The translations under genes were made by a program, and so were the position numbers. From Embiotoca jacksoni (lineage: Eukaryota; Chordata; Actinopteri; Embiotocidae), in the NCBI GenBank assembly GCA_022577435.1, contig JAKOON010000058.1, positions 774,001-838,000 on the forward strand: a DNA stretch of 64,000 nucleotides. Direction: 5' to 3'. Below, piece by piece: positions 11,108 through 22,514 of the stretch; position 1 is the first letter of the stretch, and the number at the start of each line of letters is the position of its first letter. The notes beneath the pieces are model-generated. The model had not been told where the DNA came from, did no database searches, and saw only the letters and a list, made by a program, of their open reading frames with translations.

Positions 11108-11149
<42 letters not shown>
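11108..11149. repeat. (GT)n microsatellite, ~21 units
   Basis: Pure GT array, third of the cluster. Confidence 0.97.
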
Positions 11150-11153
<4 letters not shown>

Positions 11154-11326
11154 ATCACTCTGGGCAATGCATTCAGGGAATAGCAGGGAGGCAATTTGTT
11201 GTTTTCTATCACATTTTACCCCAAAATCATAATGAAATGAACAGGCAGGGGCGTCTTTAATCATTTATTCTAACAAGGGAAGTAACAAGTCACCCTACGT
11301 GTATTTAAATGGTTGTGCTCTCATTC

Positions 11327-11329
<3 letters not shown>

Positions 11330-11364
<35 letters not shown>
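11330..11364. repeat. (GT)n microsatellite, ~17 units
   Basis: Pure GT array, fourth of the cluster. Confidence 0.97.
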
Positions 11365-11366
<2 letters not shown>

Positions 11367-11706
11367 AAAGTAAGAATAAATGTAGAGCTAAAGTACTGCA
11401 TTCAGAGCTCTTCCTCTCTTTTCTCTTGTACTTCTGATGCTCTCTCACTCCCACCTCAGTAGATGTCCTGTGTGGGAAAGCACCACGACAGGTCCACTGT
11501 TACACATTCTTTTGTTCCTATTGACGTCATCACAACCCAAATAAAGAGGCTTGCTGTCAGAGTTAACCCACAGCCATATTCCCATTAGCAAACAGTCACA
11601 CACACGCAGACAGTAGGAGCATTTAGAGCATTGGCTGTGAGGCTGCTCCCAGCGTGCCCACTGTGAGCTGAATTGAGCTGTACTAACAGCATTTAGATGG
11701 TCAGAC

Positions 11707-11708
<2 letters not shown>

Positions 11709-11781
<73 letters not shown>
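11709..11781. repeat. (GT)n microsatellite, ~36 units
   Basis: Pure GT array of 73 bp, the longest uninterrupted dinucleotide array in the window. Confidence 0.97.
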
Positions 11782-11784
<3 letters not shown>

Positions 11785-12777
11785 TTAATGTCTTTGGAAT
11801 TGAGACAAATGTGACGATAGTGTTGATAACCGAAGACCAAAGAATGAAGGAGATGATGGAGAGAAAATGGGAGCGATATTCAGAGAGAAGATAAAGAGAG
11901 TGAGCAGATGTCAGCCACTCCCTGCACCATTATGTTAAGGAGCCATATTAAGAAACACTGCTCCCAGGTAAAATACTGATTGTTCTTTACATTATACAAT
12001 TCAAAAAGCATATGAAACATATCAGAAGTAAACACTCATATTTCCCCCGTGTCTTACATGTGCTTGTGTTCCTTTAACTACTTTGAAGCAGTGTGAGGAA
12101 CAGTTTGACATTTCGGGGTAATATGCTTTATGGTCTCTTGCTGAGAGGTAAACGAGAAGCTCGAGTTCGTGTGGCGGTAATGTAGTCAGAAGACATTTAC
12201 CTTTTTTTTTGTTGTTGCAAAAATACTCTATATAGTTTATCTAAGCTGACAAAAATAAAAGAATATTGTTTTATGTAGTGAAACAAAAGTATTTGGCCAG
12301 GCGATCACTTCTAAATTATATGCAAAGATGAGCTACAGTAAGTTAGGTGCCTCTAGCCTGCTCCAGGCCATTTAATTACTGTCCACATCTCAATACTGGT
12401 TCAATGATTCAAAAAGGTCCTCCGTTGTGTAGTGAATGATGTTTTTTACAGGATGAACCGTCGACCCATCGACCCATGGGGGAAATGTTGGTGTTTACAT
12501 TCAAGTTTTTATTTTTGTGTTATTTTTAAATAGAAAATGCTCCTGAAATCAGGTAGCTGGACGAGCACTTAGTGGTATCGATCTTCTCATCTAATTCTCA
12601 GTAAGCACGTGAATATTGCATACATATGTCCTCTTTCCTCTGTTGAACCGATCCTAAAGGTAAAATCATCTCTTATTGCTGATAAATGAACTTTAACCAA
12701 ATGTATTGTTTGGCAAAGTCTAAAAGTCACCATGTGATACGCTGCCAGTAGAAAACATTTGGACTTCACTCGTCCTC
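11782..12777. other. Unique sequence around a dispersed-repeat fragment
   Basis: Apart from the fragment at 12085-12170 nothing recognisable is present. The tandem GTCGACCCATCGACCCATGG at 12459-12478 is a tiny 10-bp duplication. Confidence 0.4.
12085..12170 (+). repeat. Fragment of a teleost short dispersed repeat
   Basis: GTTTGACATTTCGGGGTAAT, then GCTTTATGGTCTCTTGCTGA and GAGAAGCTCG match from memory a repeat common in percomorphs, whose usual form is TTTGACATTTTGGGAAATAC, CTTTCTTGCTGAGAG and GATGAGAAG. Only the first ~90 bp is present. Its transposon class is not known to me. Confidence 0.45.
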
Positions 12778-12809
12778 ACATCATATCCTCCTGTCTGCCC
12801 TTCCTGCAA

Positions 12810-12981
12810 TCCTCCTCTCCCTCCTCTCTCTCCTCTCCCTCCTCTCCCTCTTCTCCCACCTCTCCCTCCTCTCTCTCCTCTCCCTCCTTTACCTCCTCTC
12901 TCTCCTCTACATCCTCTCCCACCTCTCCCTCTTCTCCATCCTCTCCATCCTCTCCCTCCTCTCCCTCCTCTCTCTCCTCTA
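12810..12981. repeat. Pyrimidine minisatellite, (CTCCCTCCT)-type 9-mers
   Basis: A tract made of variants of CTCTCCCTC/CTCTCTCCT/CTCCATCCT, almost purely C and T on the plus strand. The complementary strand has many GGAGGGAGG runs. Period is mostly 9-12 nt, so in one frame it reads as Ser/Pro repeats, but there is no gene context. Confidence 0.9.
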
Positions 12982-13018
12982 CATCTGTTTGTCCTCTCCT
13001 CCTCCTCTTCCTGAGTGA

Positions 13019-16000
13019 TGCATTGTGATGCACACTGTTAGACTCTCTAATTGGACCTCTGCTGTGCAGCTCCTCTTCCTGAATCCATCTCTCCTTCCGT
13101 CCACCCCTCCCTGACCTTCTCACAATGTTTCTCTCCCATATCACTCCATCTCTTTTTCATTATTTTACTGTTTTGAAGTAGGACTTTCTGTTTTTCCTGC
13201 TTCCTGTCCTCCTCACATTCGATCCCATCTTCTCCACTCCCTCTGAGCCAAACAAGCAGCATCCTTTCTGTCTTTCACACTTTCTTCTCTCTCGTTTCCC
13301 CTTGTTGTTCCCTCTCCTCGTGTCTCTCCATTTGTCCTCTCAATTACCTTGTCTGGACAGAATCTGGCAGCCTGACCCGGTGTGTGTGGGTATGTGTGTG
13401 TGGTTGTGGTTGTTGTGGACCAGGTGTCTATACAGTGTTGCGCTGGTTTCTTGTCTTTCTGAAGGGAACAGCTGCTAACGGATAACAAGTAGCTGGCTTC
13501 CCCACAGGTTTGGAGACAAATTAGAAACGCAGTCACATTATTCAGTCAGGACCTTAACTGTGACACTCTGGACTCCAGCTGAAACAAATGCCCACATGTT
13601 GATGATTATTTACCATTTTATTCAATCTGCAACTTGAAAAATAGCCTCAGGCGTATCATGAAACAGCCTTTAACTGTAGTCAGAGTTTAGGATTGCAACA
13701 TACTCTAATCAAAAATGATTCAAGGTCTTTAAATTTGAGATTATTAGATAGTAAAACTCAAAATTAATTTAATGACTTCCAACAGACACTTAGTGTTCTT
13801 GAATAAGTGTACACATGAAACTCGTCTCTGAAAGTTATTCAACAAAATGACAGATTATTGATAACTTTGAATCTTAATCTGAGTCATTACAACTCATTAC
13901 AACAGGACAAGTCCTGTTAACTTGTTGTCTTCGGTTGGACAATGCAGGAAACCCTTTGTTTGCTTCCTTTGCTCTGATCAAATTGGAGCCTTTAAGTAAA
14001 ATCAAATAAACTTAGATTATTTATTCCATCAAATTAGCTCCCTATCAGTTTCAAGGTTTCAGAATTTATAATCACAAATTCTATAGACGAAATGTCCAAT
14101 AAATCATTCACTTAACTCATCAAATGAGATAATCTTTCTTTTACGCTCTTTTTTTTTTTTTTTTTTTTACTATAAATACATGATATGATGGATGCTGCTG
14201 CTATATGTGTCCCTGTGTACATTTAGGCCACCCCTGATTCTACATGTATATCAGACTGCAGTTAATAACTATCCTCAAATAATTCATCACACAGCTAATT
14301 TGAGTGGCTTAAAATAGTTTAAATGGTCAAAATATATGACACCATTATTACAAAATGTTTCTGCTAACCAACACCAATACCGTTAATCAACATTATTTCT
14401 CTCTATTGATCTGTCTGTTTAGATAACTCTGGAAAATCACTTCCTTAATCAGTTAATTATCTGTAAATTGTAGTTGCTTCTATGTTTACTTAAAAAACAA
14501 AAACAACAATGGAGGCGGTGGTGGCATCTGCTTCCCAGACGATAGGACGCAAAGGCTGCCAATATTCTGTGGCTTTCCGACTGTCAACAAATCTCAAGAA
14601 AATACCAAATCAACAAAAAAAATTAATCCTACAAATCCAGACACAGTTTATTCCTCTGTTAGACATAAAATTACATTTCAGCTGTGTCTATCTGTTCAAC
14701 TGATTTCAGAGGTTAGCACAAGTCAACTGGTTTATTAATCGTCTGTTAAACACAAATTTAACTGACACTTCAAATCCTTTCAGGTCACATCTTTATCTAT
14801 GAACACATACAAAACTTTTAAAATGAATTGAGCACTTTTCCTTCATCTGATAGACCTCATTCAACTTTATTTAAGGTATAGATTTAAAATAAGATTTAGA
14901 TTAAAGAACAGACAAAATAAGATAATTATATAATAATAAATAATTAGACAAACTGAGGCATTTTTTTTATTGTTTACACTTCAAATGAAACACCAAACTT
15001 TTAAAGTTTTCCGTCCACTTCAGCTTCATTTAGTAATTTGCCATCAACTTCCACTTCAACTGTTTTTGTAGTTCAGGTTTTTCTTTCATTTCAAATGTGA
15101 CGTTTCAGCAGAAAGCACACGTCAGCACTCTGACTCAACCAGGAGAACACCAGTTAAAGCTTATGTGGAACCTGTTTGGGTTCTGAGCCGAGACCCAGCT
15201 GATCACGCCTCCTTTGACTTTTACCCAACTTGCATCATTGACCGCAAAGCGTATAAATGTAATTACCTCATTGTAGTAGTGCAGAGCCGCCCTCCCCAGT
15301 GACTGTCTGCCAGCTGTGGAGCTGATGGTTGAAGGATGAAATGGAGAAAGAAGATTAGGAAACCTGATATTAAACTTCTTACAGAGTCTTTTAAAGCCTC
15401 TTAGGCTCCTTCAGGCTCTCTCTCTCCCTCTCACTTTACCCCCCCCCCCCCCCCCGCTTCCTCCTTCATTCTCCTGAACTATTGAATAAATGATGAAATT
15501 CAATCGGCCTCTACGATCACTCCAGTATTTTGTTTCCCTTCCCTTTTTCAGCCTCTGTTACTGCCTCTCCTTATCTGAGAAATGTAATAAAGGATGAGAT
15601 TTCAGTTTTTCATGGAGGTGTTTATCATGCAATCCTGTCTTTTATCTCACTCTTTTTATCTGTCTTCCTCTTGATAATTGCTACAAGAGTACTACAGGAC
15701 TACACGCCTGCTAGTGTTTCTTTTCTAAAACATTTCACAGACCAGCTATTACAGCTCATATTTGTTTGGTGCGACATATATTGTACAGTATTTACATATA
15801 ATAACTTTAGTTTGTCACAAGTAACACGATGTTTATGAGCTAGAGATCAGAATCTGACTATGGGAGCATATGTTTTGAAAGGCAAGGTCAAGAAACCACT
15901 TGTGTGTGTCTATCATACAATAACTGCAAATTATGGTGTAAATTACACCCTCAAAAAAGTCCTTCCAACAAAGAGCAGCTAACTAATCAGCATCACGTCA

Positions 16001-17647
16001 ATGTAATCAATTGTTCATTGCCTAATCATTAAGCACCAAATCCATTAAGTAATAGCAAAAGTTATTGTCTATTATATATATTTCATCACATGATTGCCTT
16101 TCTTTAGCCAGGCGACATCAAACGTGCCTTCAAACAGATCCAAAGCTGCCACGCCCTTATGGTGCTGGTTGTATACCATAAACCAGCCGACTGAGAGTCC
16201 TACTGATAGAAATCAAAAATATAAGATTGGTGAAAAAACAGTTAGCCTACAGTTTGACCATCAGCACCTACTTTCATATTACCAAGCATGTCCCCCACAG
16301 TCACACCGGGCGGGTCCAATTGATTGGCCACCATGTGGACCTCACCAGTTCTGTCCAATGACACTTCCAATAAAGTTTACTCAAACAAGATGGTTGGTTG
16401 TGTCCTCAAAGATGACAAAAACCAGGAAAGGTGACATTAATCGATGAGGTATTGAAAGCTGATGTTGCACTTTAACAGGTAATGTAGTATTTAAGTGCCT
16501 GAACAAAAATGGTATTTCATCTGTTCCTTTTTATTTCTCTGTACCAAAAACTAAACCCTGACCTTAAAATGTTACACCCCTGGTGACTATAATGTAATTA
16601 CTGAGTTTCCTAATTTTGCTCACTTGCAGTACCTGTTATTGAAAAGGAATCACAACACTGAAATGCATTACTGAGCGTACTGAACATTAGTTATGTAGTA
16701 CAGCTGGGGTTCAAAAATATCCAGTAATGTAAGTTATAACAAGCTTTTGCAAGACAAAGAAAATAGAACCACAAAATATGTACCAGGGCACAACTAAAGC
16801 ACTACGCGTGTCTGGACTTTACCTTCATTAAAGCATTATTAATAATTCAATACAAACAGAATAATATTCTTAAAGGTTCATCACTATCAGCTGCTTTGAA
16901 TGAACCTTATAAAACATATAATATGATAATGAAATACACAGCTCCCAATACAAACCCACTGCAGCATGACAGTACGGGTAGCAACAACCGTGCGCAGCTG
17001 ATAAAACACCTGCACTCACTAGTTACGAGTTTCATCACAGAGTAGAGCATCCACATTGTCCACCATTACTGCAGTTATAACAGCACCGCTGCATTAGCAG
17101 CAGAATACAAAACAGAACTGAATCTGAGTGGAAAAGCAGCATAGATGCTGCAGCTAAGCTGCTGCTGGCTGTGGATTTTCACTGGATAAACTCCTCCAGG
17201 TAACTAAAAACAACCCCAGTCAGAGTAAGACCCTGATTTCCAAAGTGTCTGGCTTTTTACTGATAAGTAAAGCCGTGTACTTTGACAGAGAAGGAGTTGT
17301 TTTATTTATTTATCTATTTAAGTCTATTAAACATTTCTCACCCCGTGGGTTTTTAGACACGGTTTAGTAGATGATGGCAAGCTGTGTTCTTTTATCTAAA
17401 CTCTCCGGAGGACTTCCTCAACATCTCTGTCATTGTTACTGCTTGTACAATATAAAACCCTGCCGTCCTTGTCAATCCATCTGTCTGTCTCCTTCTTTGT
17501 ATCAACCAACACTCATCTCCATTTCTCCCTCTATGGCACTCTGTCATTCCCTCTCTTATCTGATGGAGTGAATAATTCATGTCTATTCTTCAAGGAGGCT
17601 CTTTGTCCTCCCCCCACCGGTGTTTTTTCTTTTCAAGCACTTGGGAT

Positions 17648-17648
<1 letters not shown>
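13019..17648. other. Unique sequence, no gene seen
   Basis: CT-rich sequence continues to about 13340, with an imperfect GT array at 13380-13415. Homopolymers include T20 at 14149-14168 and C17 at 15439-15455. A 117-codon open frame at 16094-16447 has no recognisable domain. I found no transposon. Confidence 0.4.
15439..15455. repeat. C17 homopolymer
   Basis: Seventeen consecutive C residues between CACTTTA and GCTTCC. Confidence 0.95.
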
Positions 17649-17703
<55 letters not shown>

Positions 17704-17708
17704 TGTGT
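17649..17708. repeat. (GT)n microsatellite, ~30 units
   Basis: GT array of 60 bp with a single GA interruption near 17701. Confidence 0.96.
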
Positions 17709-18479
17709 AGCATTTACATGGTTAAATGAAGTTGAATTCGCTCTATTTTCACAAACACACAAAGAAACACAACCAGACACTCGCCACAGTCACACCATAT
17801 TCCTGAAAATAATAATGCTTGCTGGAGCTTTTTCTTTTTCTTTATTTTGTTCTTTGTGTAGCGACATCTCTGTCAGACATGAGCAAAAAAAAAACAAGTG
17901 TGATGCTCGTGAATGTGTAGGTGGGCCTAAGTAAATGTGATTCCCTGCACAATGTGTTTGCTTGCAAATAAACCATACAAAAGTGTGAATATTATTATTG
18001 TTCATTTTGTAAAGCATGTCTAAGCTGACTGGGTGGTGTATCTGAGTAAATGTTTATTACTGCACATTGGAGAGACTATCTCAAATGACTTTGTTTTTTC
18101 ACCACTACAATTGAAAACAATGCTCTGTGTGCATAAATGTGTTTCACTGAAGACGAGTTTGGTCCTTTCTAAAGCTTCTGTCCTGCATACTGATGTATGT
18201 ACTCTTTCTCTCTCACACACAGACACACACCTTTATATTCAAAACATGAACTAGAGTGAGAAAAAAAAGGCTTGTTAGTTTTATTGAACTCTTTAATTAT
18301 TTCACAAGTGATATTATTACCCAACGTAGCGTCTCGGATGCTGATTTTCAGAAAAGCTTTCTATCTTCACTCGTCAGTCAGCGGCTGCATCTCTGTCCTA
18401 AAAATGTAACACAGTAGCTCCATATTTGCTTATGACTGAGTTGTAACCTGTATGTAACTTATTTACAACTAATCTACTA

Positions 18480-18482
<3 letters not shown>
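17709..18482. other. AT-rich unique sequence, no gene seen
   Basis: Overlapping open frames on both strands between 17620 and 18254 are low-complexity or repeat-driven. No motif is recognised. Confidence 0.45.
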
Positions 18483-18513
<31 letters not shown>

Positions 18514-18564
18514 ACACTAGAAATTTTAAATTTATGCGGAAAAAAAACGTTTTTTTTTTTTTTT
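18483..18564. repeat. A29 run and A8-CG-T15 inverted homopolymers
   Basis: A run of 29 A is followed after 28 bp by A8, CG and T15. The A and T runs are mutually complementary and could pair, and A8CGT8 is a perfect palindrome. Confidence 0.9.
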
Positions 18565-19280
18565 AATTTGCAGGAAAGTGGCGAAAGTCAGAGAGCTACA
18601 AGTAAAAGCTAGCGTGTAAGATAACTACAGCAAGTCTTTGATTAAACCAAAGCCACGTTCACCTTTGGATATTTACCTAGTCGGTGATCTGTAAATAAAA
18701 AAATCTGTTTTGGTTGTTTGTTATTCCAAATTTGTCAGTTCAGGATGGAGGGAAAAAAAGACGCTAACGGTAGCTAGTTTAGCAGATGCTGCATGTCATT
18801 TTTTAATTCTTGTAAATATAATGTAATTTGGTAGTTAAATTACCTTTAAATCACACTGAAATGTATGAAATGTAAATAATGGCATTTAATTTAAACATTC
18901 TTTGAGCATCAAATCTGTCTGAAATACACAAGGATACTTTTGCATTTGTTTACGTCATTAGAAAATGTGAAGTATTCTGTGTATTCTTCCACCAACACAT
19001 ATATTTGTTCAGTGTACATAGCGCCGAGTCTTCCCTCCATGTTCCTCCACAACATGCATCTGCCATTTCTTTGCATTATTTCAAGTATTTCACTGTGGGT
19101 GATTGATTGACAGGCGCATCAGCCAATCACAGTCAGCCGTGGTGGTTGTTCTCGGCATTGTCCTGGAATGTCTTCCCTTTGATCAAACCGAGCTTTTGTT
19201 GTATGATTTATTCAATTTAAATCCATTTTAATATTTCAAATAGGGGTCAGAGTTGTTCATGTTATTTTGCATCGCTAAAG
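18565..19280. other. AT-rich unique sequence with possible HOX-cofactor site
   Basis: No gene is seen. TGATTGATTGACAG at 19100-19113 combines a PBX/HOX-type site with a MEIS-type TGACAG, and an inverted CCAAT-type sequence follows at 19121-19127. Confidence 0.35.
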
Positions 19281-19437
19281 ACACGGTCCCGTAGGAACAG
19301 GGGGTCTCCTGGGACCTGCACAGTTTTATACTGGAGGGCCCAAAGTCAGACAGCTTCAAAATAATGTAGCGCTGCTTATTGCAAAAGCCACATGAATTAT
19401 TTTATTGTTAATTAATCACGTGTTTGCCTGAGTGATA
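19281..19437 (+). repeat. Direct repeat, copy A (~155 bp)
   Basis: CAGGGGGTCTCCTGGGACCT, then GGAGGGCCCAAAGTCAGAC, TTATTGCAAAAGCCACAT and GTTTGCCTGAGTGAT recur in diverged form and in the same order at 19566-19727. The origin is unknown; it may be two pieces of one old transposon or satellite. Confidence 0.6.
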
Positions 19438-19565
19438 TCTACCCAGCCAGCATTGCCTGTTGCTATTTTGTCACGCATTAATCATCATTGTGTTTGTTGT
19501 TTTCCACCTCAGCACAAAGTCAGCAAAGAGAAGGATCCAAAGATGTGTGAGAAGAACACATCAAA

Positions 19566-19727
19566 GTCGGGGTCCTTTGGGAGTGCAGGGGCCTCCTGGG
19601 GCGTCCAGAGTTACTAGATTTGAGGGCCCGGGTTCAGACGGCTTGATGTAACGGTGCTCTTCATTATTGCAGAAGTCACATATTTCTTGTGTCGTTAATT
19701 AGTTCTACGTGTGTCTGAGTGATTAGG
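19566..19727 (+). repeat. Direct repeat, copy B (~160 bp)
   Basis: CAGGGGCCTCCTGGGGCGTC, then GAGGGCCCGGGTTCAGACG, TTATTGCAGAAGTCACAT and GTGTCTGAGTGAT parallel copy A. The offset between copies is about 287 bp, so the duplicated unit may be longer than the part still recognisable. Confidence 0.6.
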
Positions 19728-20191
19728 CAGTAATGACTAGGAGCCAATGACAACAGGACATCAAAGATAGACACACATCAACCACTCTGGATAAACATCA
19801 AGTAGAATTAAATATAAACCCTAATTTACTTTTAATATTGTCATGGTGAGCAGACCTGGTCGAGACCACGGCAAGAGGAATGAAACAACATCCACATCGG
19901 GTGCCCTCATGCTAATATTAAACGTATTAACTGACTGAATTAATTAGGATCGTTTTTACAGTGGGTAGCAGCTGTAGTGGCGGTGCTAACAGCTGAGATG
20001 AGCTCACAGTAGCTTCAGCGAGTAAACTGTCAAACAAGCAATTCAAGGTGTTAACAAAAATAATGGAGTTGGTTTGAACGTCCTGCAGCTCGTCACTCAT
20101 GTCAAGAGTCCTTTCAATGTCTTTTGTTGTTTTTATCCCGAGACAAGTTGAGTTTGTTTCTATCTCACAGACTATGGGCGGCACGTGATGT
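19728..20191. other. Unique sequence, no gene seen
   Basis: An 85-codon minus-strand open frame (19927-20184) has no recognisable domain. Confidence 0.4.
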
Positions 20192-20488
20192 GAGCCGTGT
20201 TATCATCCACATACACACGGAGCTCGCCGTGTTATAATCCACATACACACGGAGCTCGCCGTGTTATAATCCACATACACACGGAGCTCGCCGTGTTATA
20301 ATCCACATACACACGGAGCTCGCCGTGTTATAATCCACATACACACGGAGCTCGCCATGTTATAATCCACATACACACGGAGCTCGCCGTGTTATAATCC
20401 ACATACACACGGAGCTCGCCATGTTATAATCCACATACACACGGAGCTCGCCGTGTTATAATCCACATACACACGGAGCTCGCCGTGC
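20192..20488 (+). repeat. 32-bp minisatellite, ~8.8 copies
   Basis: Units start at 20205, 20237, 20269, 20301, 20333, 20365, 20397 and 20429, each exactly 32 bp, and a ninth, partial unit covers 20461-20487. Each contains ACACGG-AGCTCG-CCGTGT, a 6-bp inverted repeat around a SacI-type GAGCTC core, followed by TATAATCCACAT. Six of eight full units are identical. Units five and seven share one change, CGCCGTG to CGCCATG, which is what deamination of a methylated CpG on the other strand would give. A decayed half unit precedes the array at 20192-20204. Near-identity of units implies recent homogenisation and likely copy-number variation. Confidence 0.98.
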
Positions 20489-21227
20489 ATACCAAAGGGG
20501 CCCGCGGCAGTCATCAAGTGTTTTCGTCCACCACATAAAAGGTTGAGTTAATTTCTGTTCTGCTGATTGGAATCACAGCCACTCCACCCGTCTACGGCCC
20601 AGAGGCAAAATGAATATTTATACCAGTTTAGACCCTGGTCATGAATATTTATAATGGTTAACACCAGATATGCAAATGAGCCAGCCAACCCAGATGGCTT
20701 CAGATCAGGACATAATGATCACACACACATGCGTGCACAAACATGCACATAAATACACAAGAATAAAATCAAACGCCGCGATGTCTTTCTTCTTTAAAGG
20801 TGACATCAAGAAGGAGAAGGATTAAAAACGGGTGCAAAACTGGATATTGACTAAACAGGATGTTACACTGCAAAGACAGCAAATATGTCGTGTGTGGCGG
20901 GAAAGGAAAGAATTCAGAGTAAATAACTCAATCTAAATGTTAATCCAAACCTATTTAACGAAGTCTGGTGTACTCAACAGTGGTTTATCACAAGATTAAA
21001 GCTGGCCCTGTCAAACTGATAGCAGTGGTGAGATGCCAAACTTCACAGGTTCCTGAAGTACGAGGTAGGCTGATAGAGCAGTGAAGCTACTTTGGTTAGC
21101 AGTGTGCTAAAGGCTACCAGTGGCAATGCTATCATGTAGCACACCGCAAATCACATCTTTAAACTCAACTTGTTTTTAAGTTGACGTTTCACCTTTCTAT
21201 TTCATCTTTGGGATCATACTCGTTCCC

Positions 21228-21231
<4 letters not shown>

Positions 21232-21258
<27 letters not shown>

Positions 21259-21282
21259 ATCGCGCACACACACACACACACA
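21232..21282. repeat. (CT)n then (CA)n microsatellite
   Basis: About 13 CT units, then TATCGCG and about nine CA units. Confidence 0.95.
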
Positions 21283-21368
21283 GATAAAAACCATGCCGAG
21301 ACACTGTTACCACAATCAGATGTTTCCTTTGAGCCAAAGCCTTGCTAACGAGCTTATCCAGCCGCGTA

Positions 21369-21370
<2 letters not shown>

Positions 21371-21433
<63 letters not shown>
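21371..21433. repeat. (GT)n microsatellite, ~31 units
   Basis: Pure GT array of 63 bp. Confidence 0.97.
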
Positions 21434-21434
<1 letters not shown>

Positions 21435-22099
21435 ATGTGGTCTTGTGAGCACTGGTTATCGTGCTACTTATGACACGTCTAATACAACCACACACACGTA
21501 TGGCAGGATTAAGGTCAACTAGCCTGTTGTCTGTAAACTGGACATCACCCGAGATCACACACACATTGATTTGCTGTGTCACTGTCATTTCTTTAGAATT
21601 ATCAATGCTTTTATTTTTACTGTTGCATCTTTGTTGAGGAAAGTCTTGTTGTTAATTATGACACCTGAACTGGCTGAATACGATTTAGACATTCCTTAAA
21701 AGTAGGAGGGATGTTTCTTTCACACCTCAAAGTCAGTGAAATGAAGCGGAAATGTAATCGGGTTTATTTTTTTAGGTCTTGCCTCGCCGTGACGCGGCGG
21801 ATGCAAACAGCTGCAGTAGGATCAGATTTGTTTTACTGTACAGTCAGAATGAGGTCATGCTGAGCAACAAAGCTCAACTGGGTCACAGGCTGTGACTCAC
21901 TATGTTGCAATTTACCTGGACTCAGTTAAAACCCCGACCCAGCAAAGTGCACTCAGCTCTCTCACTTAAGCTGCTGCACATTTATTAAAGTCAAACAATT
22001 TATTTACAATTGCAGCTGCTGGTGTGTTTACTCGATATACAGAGCAATGAAGATCTGCTGATCGTCTTTAACTTCGTCTCGGTCTTCTCTACACAACGG

Positions 22100-22335
22100 G
22101 CATCTGATCAGGATGCCTCCTGGGCGCCTCCCTTTTGGAGGTTTTACAGGCACGTCCAACTGGGAGGAGACCCCAGGGCAGACACAGAATATGCTGGAGA
22201 GATTATATATATGTCATCTGGAAAGTTTTGGGATTCTCCAGGATGAGCTGGGAAATGTTGCAGGGAAGAGGGAAGTCTGGGAAAACCTGCTCGACCTGTT
22301 GCCCCGGATAAGAGGAAGAAAATGGATGGATGGAT
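22100..22335 (+). mobile_element. 3' end of RTE-clade (Rex3-like) LINE
   Basis: The plus strand encodes the C-terminal end of an RTE-type reverse transcriptase: RMPPGRLPFGGF, ending in ELGNVAGKREVWENLLDLLP, equivalent to the family's EELEEVAGEREVWxSLLRLLP. It finishes in GGATGGATGGATGG at 22323-22336, the GATG-type tail of Rex3. The reading frame is still open over about 70 codons although it has diverged, for example at the GRRPRGRPRTRW region. Everything upstream of about 22100 is missing, as expected for 5'-truncated LINE insertion. Confidence 0.85.
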
Positions 22336-22514
22336 GGGTAGTCTACAATTTTATATATTATATATATTATAATTTGGGAAAAACAAGATAAACATTACAT
22401 ATTTCATTTAAAATATCATATGAATATAAATCATTATTTAGTGGTTAAATAAAATGTCTGGAGAGTTTTCCAATTCCGTAAAATTGTCTTTAATTTGAAC
22501 ATTGCAATATGGCA
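22336..22514. other. AT-rich spacer with short TA tract
   Basis: TTATATATTATATATATTAT lies at 22352-22371. Nothing else is recognised. Confidence 0.6.

Larger units (their letters stand above)
20489..22099. other. Unique sequence around simple repeats, no gene seen
   Basis: Apart from the dinucleotide arrays at 21232-21282 and 21371-21433, no gene or recognised transposon is present. TGAATATTTATA occurs twice at 20609 and 20643. Confidence 0.4.

Noticed and set aside
12759..13028. Ser/Pro-rich 89-codon frame and opposing Glu/Gly-rich 122-codon frame
   Set aside because: Both are readouts of the CTCCCTCCT minisatellite on the two strands.
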